Shown here: one piece after another, positions 17,691-27,343 of the stretch
Layout of the letters: every line of letters begins with the position of its first letter
Position numbering within the stretch: position 1 is the first letter of the stretch
Assembly (NCBI GenBank): GCA_020832235.1
Contig: JAFIEZ010000018.1
Span: 186,001 to 250,000, forward strand
Direction: 5' to 3'
DNA length: 64,000 nucleotides
DNA from: Bacteroidota bacterium
Lineage (GTDB): Bacteria > Bacteroidota > Rhodothermia > Balneolales > HLUCCA01
The notes under the pieces: generated by a model
Told to the model about the DNA's origin: nothing
Database searches by the model: none
Seen by the model: only the letters and a program-made list of their open reading frames with translations
Translations under genes and position numbers: made by a program

Positions 17691-19877
17691 TTAGCCCAAC
17701 CATTCACCCAGCTTAGACAACAGATCGTCTTTTCGAATCGGTTTTGAAATGAGGTGGGTAAAACCTGCTTTTTCTATACGCTCTTTTTCCAGCATTGCAT
17801 GACCCGACAGAGCTACCAGAGGGGCTTTACAACCCATTCCGCTGATTTTTTCAGCTGCTTCAAAGCCATCCATAACCGGCATTTTGATATCGAGCAAAAT
17901 AACATCAACATCTGTGTTTGATGTATACGCATCCACTGCCTGTTGACCGGTTTCGGCTAAAATAAGTTCCACGTTGGTCTTTTTGAGCGCGATTTTCATG
18001 TACATAATGTTCACTGGCTCGTCTTCCGCCAAGATAATTTTTTTACCCGTCCAGTCTGGTATTGCAGATGATTTTTCGCTCATAAATGGATTTGCTTGTT
18101 CTGTATAGTCTTTTGTAGGAATATGCGGAATTTTAACGAAAAACGTACTACCATTTCCAGGTGAGGATGTAACCGATATATCTCCTCCCAGAAGCTCGGC
18201 GTAGCCACGCGATATAGCAAGTCCCAGGCCGGTTCCTCTGGATATGTACTGACTATCCTGGTCGAGCTGCTGAAATCTGTCGAAAACGAGTTGAATTTTT
18301 TCGGGTTCAATTCCTTTTCCGGTGTCTCTTACTGAAAGCGTTAATAGTCCATCGATAAGATTAGCATTCAGTACAATTTGACCCACCTCGGTAAATTTCA
18401 TCGCATTCGACAATAAATTGATAAGTATTTGTCGGAGTTTTTGTCGGTCAGACAAGATGTTATCTTCAGAGTTTTCCAGAAAAGAGCGGTACTTGAAAGT
18501 CAGCCCACGACGTATTATCTGCGGCTCGATGGAGTGAGCGACGTCTTCTAATAGCTTCTGAACTGATAGAGAGGCTACTCTAACCGTATCCTGTCCTGCT
18601 TCTATTTTGGAGATATCAATAATATCATTGATGATGAGCAGCAGCTGTTCGGAGTTATCTTCAATAACACTTAAGTAGTGATTACGTTCTTCTTCGGTAA
18701 GTTCCGGATCGCGTAAAATTCCGGCAAAACCGATAATCCCATTCATAGGATTACGAATTTCATGCGACATATTTGCCAGAAAGGCACTTTTCAGGCGATC
18801 ACTTTCTTCGGCTTTAAGTCGGGCCATTACCAGTTCTGCTTCCGTTCTGCGTTGCTCCGTAATATCCCGGAATATCAATATTGTACCGGTCGATTGCGGT
18901 GTTTTTCCGATTAAGTTCGTGGCAACAACCATAACGTTTACCGCATCCTCTGTTGGGCTTTCAATAAGCAATTCAATTTTACCTCCCTTTTCTGAGCCTA
19001 GTAAGCGTTCGAGTTTAGAAAAATAGGAAGGTAATTCAGTTACCTTCAGTCCGGTATAATCGATTTTCTTTCCACCAAGTAAGCGCACCATGGAGTGATT
19101 GTAATACACAACCCGGAATTTGTTGTCGAATACTATTACACCCTCTTCAAGTCCTTCCACAACTTTATCTCGAGCAACTGGAATGACATCAAAAAGTTGA
19201 AAGCGGATCAATCCAAGACCAATAGCCATCCCTGTTAAGGTGAATATAAAAGGTGTCAAATCCAGGTATTCGTAAGGTCTGAAACCAAGATGATACAACG
19301 CATTGCCAAACCAGGGAATGAGTGTACCTGCCAGAACTACCAATGTTTGCTTTTTGTAGATTGGTGCCGCGTTATTGTAGTTTCTGAATAATAGAATAAT
19401 ACCCCATATGAGTAAGGCATAGAAGTAGAACATATGTACCAGATACCATGGACCTCTTGCAAAATCGAGCATCGGAAAGGGTGTATCGGCAGCTACCTGA
19501 TAAGAGATATAATGCAGATTATGCCACTGATTGGTCCAGACCATAAGGATAGTGGTTACGGGTACCAAAAAGAGGAGCGCAATATTGCGTTTAGTAAGTA
19601 TATGAGTTTGGCCTGTGAATGAAAGGCAGAAGGTCATCCAGAAGCCTGGTATTAACCCGATACCGATGTATTCAATTTTTATCCAGAACATCATCCCTTC
19701 CAAGGTTGTGGAAGTGAGCTCGAAAGCATAGGCTACGGCCCATATTGACAATGAAACCATCATCCAGGCAAAATGACGGCCAGCCTGCCCTACCCTCGAG
19801 AATAGTACTGCAGCTAGTACCCCTGTTGCAAGCGCAGAGATAATCAGTAAAACAGCAAAAACATTAAACTGCAGCAT
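17691..19877 (-). CDS. 7TM hybrid sensor histidine kinase / response regulator
   Basis: Inner-membrane hybrid kinase of 728 residues. Seven hydrophobic segments fill about residues 1-215 and resemble the HisKA_7TM N-terminal domain. A PAS domain (about 225-345) follows, then HisKA with FLANMSHEIRNPMNG containing the phosphoacceptor His, a HATPase domain with NLLSNAMKFTEVG, DTGKGI and GTGLGLAIS, and a C-terminal receiver with the phospho-Asp in VILLDIKMPVMDGFE and Lys in HLISKPIRKDD. The signal is probably a membrane-soluble or periplasmic ligand. No dedicated output protein is encoded nearby, so phosphotransfer must go elsewhere. Confidence 0.93.
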   Translation of the reverse strand: MLQFNVFAVLLIISALATGVLAAVLFSRVGQAGRHFAWMMVSLSIWAVAYAFELTSTTLEGMMFWIKIEYIGIGLIPGFWMTFCLSFTGQTHILTKRNIALLFLVPVTTILMVWTNQWHNLHYISYQVAADTPFPMLDFARGPWYLVHMFYFYALLIWGIILLFRNYNNAAPIYKKQTLVVLAGTLIPWFGNALYHLGFRPYEYLDLTPFIFTLTGMAIGLGLIRFQLFDVIPVARDKVVEGLEEGVIVFDNKFRVVYYNHSMVRLLGGKKIDYTGLKVTELPSYFSKLERLLGSEKGGKIELLIESPTEDAVNVMVVATNLIGKTPQSTGTILIFRDITEQRRTEAELVMARLKAEESDRLKSAFLANMSHEIRNPMNGIIGFAGILRDPELTEEERNHYLSVIEDNSEQLLLIINDIIDISKIEAGQDTVRVASLSVQKLLEDVAHSIEPQIIRRGLTFKYRSFLENSEDNILSDRQKLRQILINLLSNAMKFTEVGQIVLNANLIDGLLTLSVRDTGKGIEPEKIQLVFDRFQQLDQDSQYISRGTGLGLAISRGYAELLGGDISVTSSPGNGSTFFVKIPHIPTKDYTEQANPFMSEKSSAIPDWTGKKIILAEDEPVNIMYMKIALKKTNVELILAETGQQAVDAYTSNTDVDVILLDIKMPVMDGFEAAEKISGMGCKAPLVALSGHAMLEKERIEKAGFTHLISKPIRKDDLLSKLGEWLG

Positions 19878-20101
19878 AGATAATCAGAAGACATTCAACT
19901 TGTGCGTGATGTCAATATAGGTTTTACAATTCTCGATGAATAATTAAGACTTATTTTACTCATAATTCTAATAAAAACTAAGTCGAATTATGTCTGAAGC
20001 TAAAAGCTTCAGTATTTCATATGTTTGGTGTTCAAACAATCTTTTGGATGTTAGTTCGTTAATAAACTATGCTTTACAGGAAAACAAACCAATCAATACG
20101 T

Positions 20102-20590
20102 ATGAAAATCAGCTACAAACAACTTCTCATTCTCCCCCTCATCACAATATTTGCCCTTGCATTATCACCACAAGCAAATGCTCAAACCAATGGTGGAGAT
20201 TTTGGTCTGGGTGTCATTTTAGGTGAACCAACCGGTATATCGGCAAAACTATACACGGGCAACGGTCGGGCATTGGACTTTGGTGCGGCATGGTCTTTCG
20301 GTAATAATGCTTCCATGCACCTGCATGCCGATTATCTCATTCACCGCTTTGACTTAATCAGTGTAGACAGTGGCCAGCTACCCCTTTACTATGGTATTGG
20401 TGCACGTGTTCGTATGGCTGATAATGCCCAGGCAGGAGTTCGCATTCCAATCGGTCTTAGCTACTACTTCCCGAATGATCCGCTTGAAATTTTCTTTGAG
20501 ATTGTACCTATTCTTGACCTTGCTCCAAAAACTAGCTTTTCAGGAAACGGTGGCTTTGGTATCCGATATTATTTCGGTAAGGCACGATAA
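20102..20590 (+). CDS. Secreted small beta-barrel candidate, unknown function
   Basis: A 162-residue protein with a clear signal peptide (MKISYKQLLILPLI, cleavage near ALSPQANAQ/TN). The mature part alternates polar and hydrophobic residues and ends in an aromatic-rich strand (GGFGIRYYFGKAR), as outer-membrane barrels do. The segment GDFGLGVILGEPTGISAKLY recalls the DUF3996 / BAPKO_0422-like group. I chose the ATG at 20102 over an in-frame start at 20069 because the latter would put charged residues before the signal peptide. Its 3' end is 6 bp from convergent comEC. Confidence 0.75.
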   Translation: MKISYKQLLILPLITIFALALSPQANAQTNGGDFGLGVILGEPTGISAKLYTGNGRALDFGAAWSFGNNASMHLHADYLIHRFDLISVDSGQLPLYYGIGARVRMADNAQAGVRIPIGLSYYFPNDPLEIFFEIVPILDLAPKTSFSGNGGFGIRYYFGKAR

Positions 20591-20596
20591 CAGCAC

Positions 20597-23002
20597 CTAA
20601 AAAGATTTTCTGCGAATAGTGTACCCATCACTTTCGTAAATCAACGCGCTGTGTAAACTGGTAAAACCTACATCAGAAGCAAACTTGTGCATATTACGAG
20701 TTGCCTCCTGGTGTGGGTGCCGGTAGCGATTACGATAGCCAAGAGAAACAGCCACTAGGTCTGGAGAAACGTAATTCATAAAGCGTTCACCTGATGAAGT
20801 TTTAGACCCGTGATGCCCGGCTTTGTACCAGTCGGAATTCAGGAAATAACCGAACCTGTCGGCCATTCGTCTTTCCGCCAGCATCTCCGCATCTCCCGTA
20901 AGAAGAAATGACGTTTCTCCGTAAACAACTTTGACTGATACGGAATACGCATTCGGGTCGCGACCAAGCGGACTTACATCGGGATGCAAGACCAACATCC
21001 TTATCTTATCGTCTACCGAAATAACGTCGCCCGAGTTTACCTCAACTACCGGTATTTCGGCTTTCTCTGCGGCTCTCATGTAACCTGCAAATACAGCTGA
21101 ACCAAAGGAAAGCGGTACCTGGTAAATTACACCGATACTTAGGTTCTCTATCAGAGTAAGCATACCCCCAATATGATCTGCATGAGGATGTGACAAAATT
21201 ATGGCATCGATGTGGCTAATACCCCTGGCCTGTAAATCAGGCAGAATGACCGACCATCCGCTGTTTTGGAAAGGTGATAACACACCGGTATCATACAGCA
21301 CAGTATATCCGGAGGGGGTCTGTAACAAGACGGCATCTCCTTGTCCTACATCATAAACGGTAACTCTTAATACCGGCGTGCCCCAACGTTGACTCAGTTG
21401 TTCTACCCGAATGATACACAATACAAACAGGCATAAAATCAACCATTTGAAACGAGCTGCCGGGACTTTTATAGCTGCTATGAAACCTGCTGCTGCAAAC
21501 CATATCACCCCCGTAAATGACGATATTTCGGTTATTTGCATCCACGATATATCGTGACTTCCTACGACCTCCACCAACCAGAGCAGTATAGAGGCAAGCC
21601 ACTCAGCAGGCATCATAATCCACCCGGAGGAGGCCTCCCAAAGCAACGCAATGGGTAAAGCCAGCATAGACCATAAGAAGAGAGCTTGTGTAACCGGCAC
21701 ACCTACTGTGTTTGCTATCGGACCTGCCACGGAAAATTCCCCGAAGGTTCCGGCAAGTATAGGGAACAATCCAGCCTGAACAATCAAGCTGATTCCCAGG
21801 AAAAGAATAATGCTCCCTTTCCAACCGAATCGCATTTTTGCCGGCAGTATATCTCGCACTACCGGGCCAAGCACCAATATTAGGCAAACGGCTACAAACG
21901 ACATCTGAAACCCCACGTCAAATAATGATTCTGGGTTCCATACCAATAAAATAATAGCTGCAACACCTGTGGTATTCAGCGAATCTCTGTTTCGTTGAAA
22001 CAACTTGCCAACGGCCAGCAGGCATGCCGTAATAGAGGCTCTGCTAACAGACGACGAGAACCCGGTGAGCCCGGCATAAAAAAGCAAAATCGAAGCAATG
22101 ATAACCAATCCGAGCGAGCGGCCTGTGTCATTAGTCCAGAACCAGGGTATCAACGCCCAAATGGGCATGAGAACAAAGCCTACGTGCATACCAGACACCG
22201 CCATCAGGTGCGACAGACCGGCACGAGAGAATGCCGTTCTCACATCCCGATCCATATCGCCTTTATCACCAAGTAAGATGGCCTTAAATAAGGGACGAAC
22301 ACGCTCATCTACCGCTCGGTCGAGCAGGTTATGCATCCCTGCCCTCCACCAGATCCAGCTTAATCTGCTTTCGAGCTTCCTGCTCGAAACAACATCATAC
22401 AGTTGGGCCGTTACCTGAATCCCTTCAGAACGCAGCCAGCGCCCAACATCAAACGCCTTGGGATTTCGACGTTCCGGAAATGCGCGGATTTCGGCTTTGA
22501 GAACCACATAGTTGTTCTGTGCAACAGATGCAGCCAACGTGCTGTCGGCCCGGAATGCCCGTAGTTGCATGCGAATCCCAACCTCTTGCCAATACCCTCC
22601 AGCGAGAACCGAATCAGCGTTTATCACTACATTCAGGCTACCATTTTGGGTAAGCCTCGACTCCCTAACGGTACCGGCAACGGTGATTACCTGTCCCTGC
22701 AGACCACTCACGAGCTGAACCGGTTTTGGCTCCGTTGCATTGTAGTTCCCTGCACGAACCAGACCGAATAGAATAATCAGACTAACATAAAGCCACCTCA
22801 CCAGTGCTGAAACCCATCGACGTACTGTTTGATAGGTCACTATTTCAGCTATAAGCCAGATGAAAATCCATGCGGCTAAAACAGCATATGAAACAGGCTC
22901 TACGTAATCTGAAAGTAAAATCCCGGCTATAAGGCACAGCACCACCCTCACGGCCGGATACCGTGCATACGGGAAACGATATGAATCATCCGTAACTGTC
23001 AT
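20597..23002 (-). CDS. comEC: ComEC/Rec2 DNA-uptake channel
   Basis: Inner-membrane protein that passes single-stranded DNA into the cytoplasm during natural transformation. The 801 residues show the full ComEC/Rec2 plan: an N-terminal DUF4131-type region with membrane helices and an OB-like segment (about 1-190), the multi-helix competence domain with HLMAVSGMHVGF (about 220-510), and a C-terminal metallo-beta-lactamase domain with ILSHPHADHIGG near residue 605 and later LTGDAE and KAGHHGSKTSSG. The metal ligands of the MBL domain are intact, so it may degrade one DNA strand. Other competence genes are not in the window. Confidence 0.95.
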   Translation of the reverse strand: MTVTDDSYRFPYARYPAVRVVLCLIAGILLSDYVEPVSYAVLAAWIFIWLIAEIVTYQTVRRWVSALVRWLYVSLIILFGLVRAGNYNATEPKPVQLVSGLQGQVITVAGTVRESRLTQNGSLNVVINADSVLAGGYWQEVGIRMQLRAFRADSTLAASVAQNNYVVLKAEIRAFPERRNPKAFDVGRWLRSEGIQVTAQLYDVVSSRKLESRLSWIWWRAGMHNLLDRAVDERVRPLFKAILLGDKGDMDRDVRTAFSRAGLSHLMAVSGMHVGFVLMPIWALIPWFWTNDTGRSLGLVIIASILLFYAGLTGFSSSVSRASITACLLAVGKLFQRNRDSLNTTGVAAIILLVWNPESLFDVGFQMSFVAVCLILVLGPVVRDILPAKMRFGWKGSIILFLGISLIVQAGLFPILAGTFGEFSVAGPIANTVGVPVTQALFLWSMLALPIALLWEASSGWIMMPAEWLASILLWLVEVVGSHDISWMQITEISSFTGVIWFAAAGFIAAIKVPAARFKWLILCLFVLCIIRVEQLSQRWGTPVLRVTVYDVGQGDAVLLQTPSGYTVLYDTGVLSPFQNSGWSVILPDLQARGISHIDAIILSHPHADHIGGMLTLIENLSIGVIYQVPLSFGSAVFAGYMRAAEKAEIPVVEVNSGDVISVDDKIRMLVLHPDVSPLGRDPNAYSVSVKVVYGETSFLLTGDAEMLAERRMADRFGYFLNSDWYKAGHHGSKTSSGERFMNYVSPDLVAVSLGYRNRYRHPHQEATRNMHKFASDVGFTSLHSALIYESDGYTIRRKSF

Positions 23003-23232
23003 GACTTCAATACGTACAATAGACTTGGGATATCCTCCCCATGCGACTACGAATCATCTTCATACGGTCGGTTTATAAGAGCCTATTGTTTAAAAACGGG
23101 CACCCATGAGCAGGCCTTCACAACCGTGTACAGCACATGAACGTATTCTCGCAAAAAAAGGGTTTAATACCATGAGTATGAACGTTCTGATTTCTTACAT
23201 TTCTTACACAAAATTCACAGTAAAACCTCTGT

Positions 23233-24036
23233 ATGCAGCCTATAATCCTCCGTTCACCGCGATATGATGACCAGAAAATCACGCTTCCGGTTGAAATAGC
23301 TGATTTATCGAAGCCATTTAACGGCTCCATCAGCTCACCTAAAGGCGATGAGTATCCGGTAACGCGGAACATTGTGAGGCTGCTCAATGGCGAAATCCCT
23401 AAAACGACATTGGCCCAAGACAGCAACTTCATCCCGCTAACCGCAAAGGGATACGAGGATTTCTGGAGGAAAAGCTCCATACGGTCCATTTCCGGTGAAG
23501 ATTTCACTATGGGAGACGAACAGAACTTACTCATCGAATGGCTGCAGGTTACCCCTGGCGAGCTCGTTCTGGACTTAGGTACTTCCACAGGACTCTACCC
23601 CAGAACGCTGTTTACCAGTCAACCCAAGGCCCGTTACGTTGCTATAGATCTGGCCATGCCCATGCTTCGGGAAGCCCGGTCGCGGGCGGCAGATGAGCAA
23701 TGCCACGTCACCTGGATGGAGGCCAACGCTGAATCCCTTCCCTTCTTCGCCGAAAGCGTAGATGCCATTACGTGCGGGGGAAGTCTGAACGAGTTCTACG
23801 ACCCGCTCAAAGCCCTGTTCGAAGCGCGGAGGGTATTACGAAAAGGGGGTGCGTTTTTTCTGATGTATCTGTTGGAGGCCGACACATTTGTTGGCAAAGC
23901 TCTGCAAAAAGCGTCCGGCATTGGCGGAATTAAATTTTGGTCGAAACGAGCATCCTATAAGCTATTCGAACAGGCTGGCTTTACCGTAGAGTGCGAAAAA
24001 CAACTGGGCATCGTACAGTTCGTGCTGCTGAAATAG
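23233..24036 (+). CDS. SAM-dependent methyltransferase (class I)
   Basis: A 267-residue cytoplasmic enzyme with a class I methyltransferase domain in its C-terminal two thirds: motif I VLDLGTSTGLYPRTL near residue 116, an acidic strand-2 end in VAIDLAMPMLREA, and motif IV-like DAITCGGSLNEFYDP. The N-terminal 60 residues read like a Trm112-type leader without zinc cysteines. It resembles the UbiE/MenG-like Methyltransf_11 group, but the substrate cannot be assigned. It is divergent from comEC (230 bp apart) and converges on the SAM hydrolase-family gene with only 3 bp between stops. Confidence 0.85.
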   Translation: MQPIILRSPRYDDQKITLPVEIADLSKPFNGSISSPKGDEYPVTRNIVRLLNGEIPKTTLAQDSNFIPLTAKGYEDFWRKSSIRSISGEDFTMGDEQNLLIEWLQVTPGELVLDLGTSTGLYPRTLFTSQPKARYVAIDLAMPMLREARSRAADEQCHVTWMEANAESLPFFAESVDAITCGGSLNEFYDPLKALFEARRVLRKGGAFFLMYLLEADTFVGKALQKASGIGGIKFWSKRASYKLFEQAGFTVECEKQLGIVQFVLLK

Positions 24037-24039
24037 GTT

Positions 24040-24846
24040 TCAGGATGCAGATCGCTTGAATAACACCGATATTGGCATGCCTTTATGTCCACTTAGCAGT
24101 TTCTCGGCATTTCCGTTGCTAACCGCTACCTCCAGATGACCGCTTCCTCCTACCAGGGCAGCCGGAGAACCGGGATCTACATCTGCATATGTACGCACAA
24201 TTTCTTTGAGGATGGTATTACCAACATATACTTTTACCCCGCTTCTCACCGGAAAGGCCTCAAGCATCTCGCGGGTGATATTGGTAATTAAGTTGCCATA
24301 TTGATCGATGTGCATCACCCAGCCCTGAATACCTTCGCTGTCGGCTACGGGCAGCGCCCAACGATACGTAACCAGCTCTTCTATCTGAACGCCGAGATCA
24401 TCCAGATCCACGCCTTTGCTCAGGTGCGCAGCGATAGGGGCGAAAATGTCACGCCCATGAAAGGTATTAGAGCGTTCGTTCGACCAAAAACTGGTGTTGG
24501 TCAGCTCGTAAGCATCGTAGGGTTCCTGGTCGGCGATAAGAGAAAAGATGCCATTATCGGGACCTACAAATAGCTGGTCTTTGATGCGGACGGCAACGGG
24601 GCGACGATTTGTGCCTACGCCGGGATCAACCACTACCAGGTGGATGGTGCCGGAGGGATACAAAAAAGCAGAGTTCTTGGTAATCCAGGCCCCGGCCATA
24701 ATATCTTGGGGTGGCACGTGATGGGAGACATCAACCAGGCGCACATCCCGAGAAATGCCCAACATTACCGCTTTCATCGCGCTCACGTAAAAGTCCCGCG
24801 AACCGAAATCTGTTGTAAGCGTAATGATGGGTGATCCAGCGTGCAT
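24040..24846 (-). CDS. SAM hydroxide adenosyltransferase (DUF62 family)
   Basis: Member of the family that includes SAM hydroxide adenosyltransferases and the SAM-dependent fluorinase and chlorinase. It most likely hydrolyses S-adenosylmethionine to adenosine and methionine. The 268 residues start with ITLTTDFGSRDFYVSAMKAV and contain HLVVVDPGVGTNRRPVAV and FVGPDNGIFSLI, which line the SAM site in the family. The insert loop found in the fluorinase is not apparent, so a halogenase role is unlikely. It lies downstream of dnaN on the same strand with a 127-bp gap. Confidence 0.92.
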   Translation of the reverse strand: MHAGSPIITLTTDFGSRDFYVSAMKAVMLGISRDVRLVDVSHHVPPQDIMAGAWITKNSAFLYPSGTIHLVVVDPGVGTNRRPVAVRIKDQLFVGPDNGIFSLIADQEPYDAYELTNTSFWSNERSNTFHGRDIFAPIAAHLSKGVDLDDLGVQIEELVTYRWALPVADSEGIQGWVMHIDQYGNLITNITREMLEAFPVRSGVKVYVGNTILKEIVRTYADVDPGSPAALVGGSGHLEVAVSNGNAEKLLSGHKGMPISVLFKRSAS

Positions 24847-24893
24847 TTTTATATGATTAGTGCGTTGGAGCCGGGTTCAATACTGAACAAAGC

Positions 24894-24922
24894 ACAATGC
24901 CGAAACATGATTCCGGCATTGT
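24894..24922. repeat. Inverted repeat between dnaN and the SAM hydrolase gene
   Basis: ACAATGCCG (24894-24902) and CGGCATTGT (24914-24922) form a perfect 9-bp hairpin with an 11-nt loop. It sits after the dnaN stop and could be a weak terminator or mRNA end; no strong T-tract follows on either strand. Confidence 0.5.
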
Positions 24923-24973
24923 TTGAATGTTTACATGCACAGCTACTGCAGGCAGGGCTGCGAAAAAAAACAC

Positions 24974-26089
24974 TTAATTGTAGGTGTTCAGCATTACAGG
25001 CATTACGAGCATAAGCATATCCTCATCTTCGTCCTGAACTGAGGGGCGTACGATGCCGGCACGATTCGGGGTAGAAAACTCGAACAACACTTCCGGATCG
25101 TCGATATTGCCCAGAACGTCGCTCAAATACCGTGCATTAAAACCGATTTCCATCTCCGGATCGCCATACTCACAGGAAATGGCTTCTTTTGCCTCGCTGC
25201 TCATATCGATATCTTCTGCGGCAATAATCAGCTCGTCGGGCTTCATCTGAAGGCGAATCTGTCGGGTAGTGGAGCTGGAAAAAATAGATACCCGCTTCAC
25301 GGTTGCCAGCATCTGATCGCGATTAACTTTCATTTCCTTGTCGTTTTCGCGAGGAATAACCGACTCGTAATTCGGATAGGTTTCGTTAATCAGTCGGGTG
25401 ATGACCATGGTGCTGCCACTGCGGAAACGAACATGTTCGTTGCTGATGGTAAGATCGCAGTCGGCTCCATCCAGGGCTTTTTGCACCAGGTTAAGGGCTT
25501 TTTGAGGAACGATGAAATTCACAGGCGCCTGGGCTACGAGATCGCGCTTAATCAAGCGAACCAGGCGATGGCCGTCGGTTGCTACTACCCGACTTTCTTC
25601 CGGACCCAGCTGGAAATAAACCCCCATCATAGCCGGCCTCAGGTCGTCGCTAGACACGGCAAAACTGGTCTTTTGAATGGCACGAATTAGCGATTCGGTA
25701 GAAGTCTTAATTACTTGACCGTCATCCAGCGCAGGGATTGCCGGGAAATCGGCCGCTTTCTCACCAGCCAGCTTGTAATTTCCTTTATCGGTCTTGAATT
25801 TCACGTTGCCTTTATCGTCAATTTCAAACATCACCGGGATGTCGGGCAACTGTCGCAGCGTTTCCAGAAGTCGACGTGCAGGAACAGCCACGGATCCATC
25901 GGTTGTGACGTCGGCATCTACATACTCAACAATAGATACTTCGAGATCGGTGGCACTCAGTTTAACTTTTCCGTTATCGGTTTCGAAAAGTACCGTTTCC
26001 AAAATGGGCATGGTCGCCTTTGTTGGTACGGCGCCTACAACGGCCGACAGACCCTGTACAAGTTCTCCGCTGGATACACTAAATTTCAT
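24974..26089 (-). CDS. dnaN: DNA polymerase III beta subunit (sliding clamp)
   Basis: Ring-shaped processivity factor of replication. The 371-residue protein has the three tandem clamp domains (about 1-120, 128-245, 246-371), with signatures MKFSVSSGELVQGLSAVVGAVP at the start (first 20 residues are typical), VATDGHRLV in domain 2, and the C-terminal LMLVMPVMLN near the end that forms the partner-binding pocket. dnaA, recF and gyrB are not next to it, so the clamp gene is away from the classical dnaA cluster, as is common in Bacteroidota. It is 94 bp downstream of pheA. Confidence 0.97.
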   Translation of the reverse strand: MKFSVSSGELVQGLSAVVGAVPTKATMPILETVLFETDNGKVKLSATDLEVSIVEYVDADVTTDGSVAVPARRLLETLRQLPDIPVMFEIDDKGNVKFKTDKGNYKLAGEKAADFPAIPALDDGQVIKTSTESLIRAIQKTSFAVSSDDLRPAMMGVYFQLGPEESRVVATDGHRLVRLIKRDLVAQAPVNFIVPQKALNLVQKALDGADCDLTISNEHVRFRSGSTMVITRLINETYPNYESVIPRENDKEMKVNRDQMLATVKRVSIFSSSTTRQIRLQMKPDELIIAAEDIDMSSEAKEAISCEYGDPEMEIGFNARYLSDVLGNIDDPEVLFEFSTPNRAGIVRPSVQDEDEDMLMLVMPVMLNTYN

Positions 26090-26183
26090 GCTGTGGAAGT
26101 AAAATTGGGTTTACGTTTATCAGTTACCGAATATACTAAATATTACGTGCTTGTCATCGGCTTTTTGTTCGCCTTCAGGATGG

Positions 26184-27083
26184 TTACCCTTGGGAAATAT
26201 CCATGCTTACGTCGGGGTAACTGCCGAGAACTTCCATAAACTCACAATACTTTTTAACGTGCTCCAGTACTTCCTTACCGCGCGGTGAAAAAAGGTCTAG
26301 CTCGATATCGGCAAAGAAGTCGTACACCCAGGGCGAACCTACACGGGGTCTCGACTCCAGCTTGGTGATATTCACATCCTTTGCCTGGAATTCCTGCAAG
26401 AGTGTAACCAGTCCACCTGGACGATGCTGCACACCAAAATACACCGAGGTTTTGCGGGTTAGTTTGGTATCGGTTTCAGGTAATGGACTGTTCGAGAGCA
26501 GCAGAAACCGGGTGTAATTATTGGGGTCGGTTTCAATGTTGGGTTTCAGAATATGCATCCCATACAGGGAGGCCGATAAGTCGCTGGAAATAACAGCAAC
26601 ATCCCTGCGTGTAGAATCGCGCAAGTCGCGAACAGAACCCGCAGTATCATCCTTTTCCACGATTTTAACATCCAGCGTATCCAGAAAATTACGACACTGT
26701 TCTATAGCCATCGGGTGCGACCAGACTTCACGGATACTCTGCAGGGTCACACCGGGTCTGGCGATGAAATGTTGTGCTATGCGCAGGTAGACCTCACCCA
26801 CGATTGGCGTTTTACTGGCTGCAAGCAGATCATAATTGTAAATAATACTTCCGGCAATCGAATTTTCAATCGCCAGCAGCATATGCGTAGCCTTAGCAGT
26901 ACGGCCATCCTCGAAAACCTCACGAAAGGAGTCTCGATACAAATATGTTGCCTCGCCAAACAGCATGCGCGCGGCAATATGATGAAATGAGCCCGGCTGT
27001 CCCTGAATTGAAATGGTTGATTGTTGTGTGAGCTGCGGATAACGGGGCTGTGCCGCCGCGGAATCGGTATCGGTTAACGTCAT
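26184..27083 (-). CDS. pheA: Prephenate dehydratase
   Basis: Converts prephenate to phenylpyruvate in phenylalanine biosynthesis. The 299 residues comprise the PDT catalytic domain (about 23-205; ISIQGQPGSFHHIAAR, LAIENSIAGSI, and the catalytic-loop region DTAGSVRDLRD where family members have a T[R]F motif further on: NYTRFLLLS) and a C-terminal ACT domain (about 215-295; TSVYFGVQHRPGGLVTLL, then LESRPRVGSPWVYDFF) that binds phenylalanine for feedback control. There is no chorismate mutase domain, so it is the monofunctional type. It is divergent from recJ. Confidence 0.95.
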   Translation of the reverse strand: MTLTDTDSAAAQPRYPQLTQQSTISIQGQPGSFHHIAARMLFGEATYLYRDSFREVFEDGRTAKATHMLLAIENSIAGSIIYNYDLLAASKTPIVGEVYLRIAQHFIARPGVTLQSIREVWSHPMAIEQCRNFLDTLDVKIVEKDDTAGSVRDLRDSTRRDVAVISSDLSASLYGMHILKPNIETDPNNYTRFLLLSNSPLPETDTKLTRKTSVYFGVQHRPGGLVTLLQEFQAKDVNITKLESRPRVGSPWVYDFFADIELDLFSPRGKEVLEHVKKYCEFMEVLGSYPDVSMDISQG

Positions 27084-27343
27084 GTTCTGTTCTGAATTAT
27101 CCCTACTTGTGTTTCAGTACCAAATAAAGCGACTGTTCATCTTGTGTGAAAACGTCGCAACTTCTATCTAAAATGCAAAGATGCGCAAAAACATAGGAAC
27201 TTCCCACATTATTCTATTGCTTTACGACGTTAGAATCTTAAATTGTTTAATTACGCTTCGACAGATTGAAGCGGGACGGCACCTAAGTGTGAAAACTCAT
27301 CTGCCGCATCTATGATAAATAAGAAAAATAATAAAGGTACACT

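Noticed and set aside
24040-24846. Fluorinase or chlorinase
   Set aside because: Same superfamily, but no sign of the fluorinase insert loop; SAM hydroxide adenosyltransferase is the default activity.
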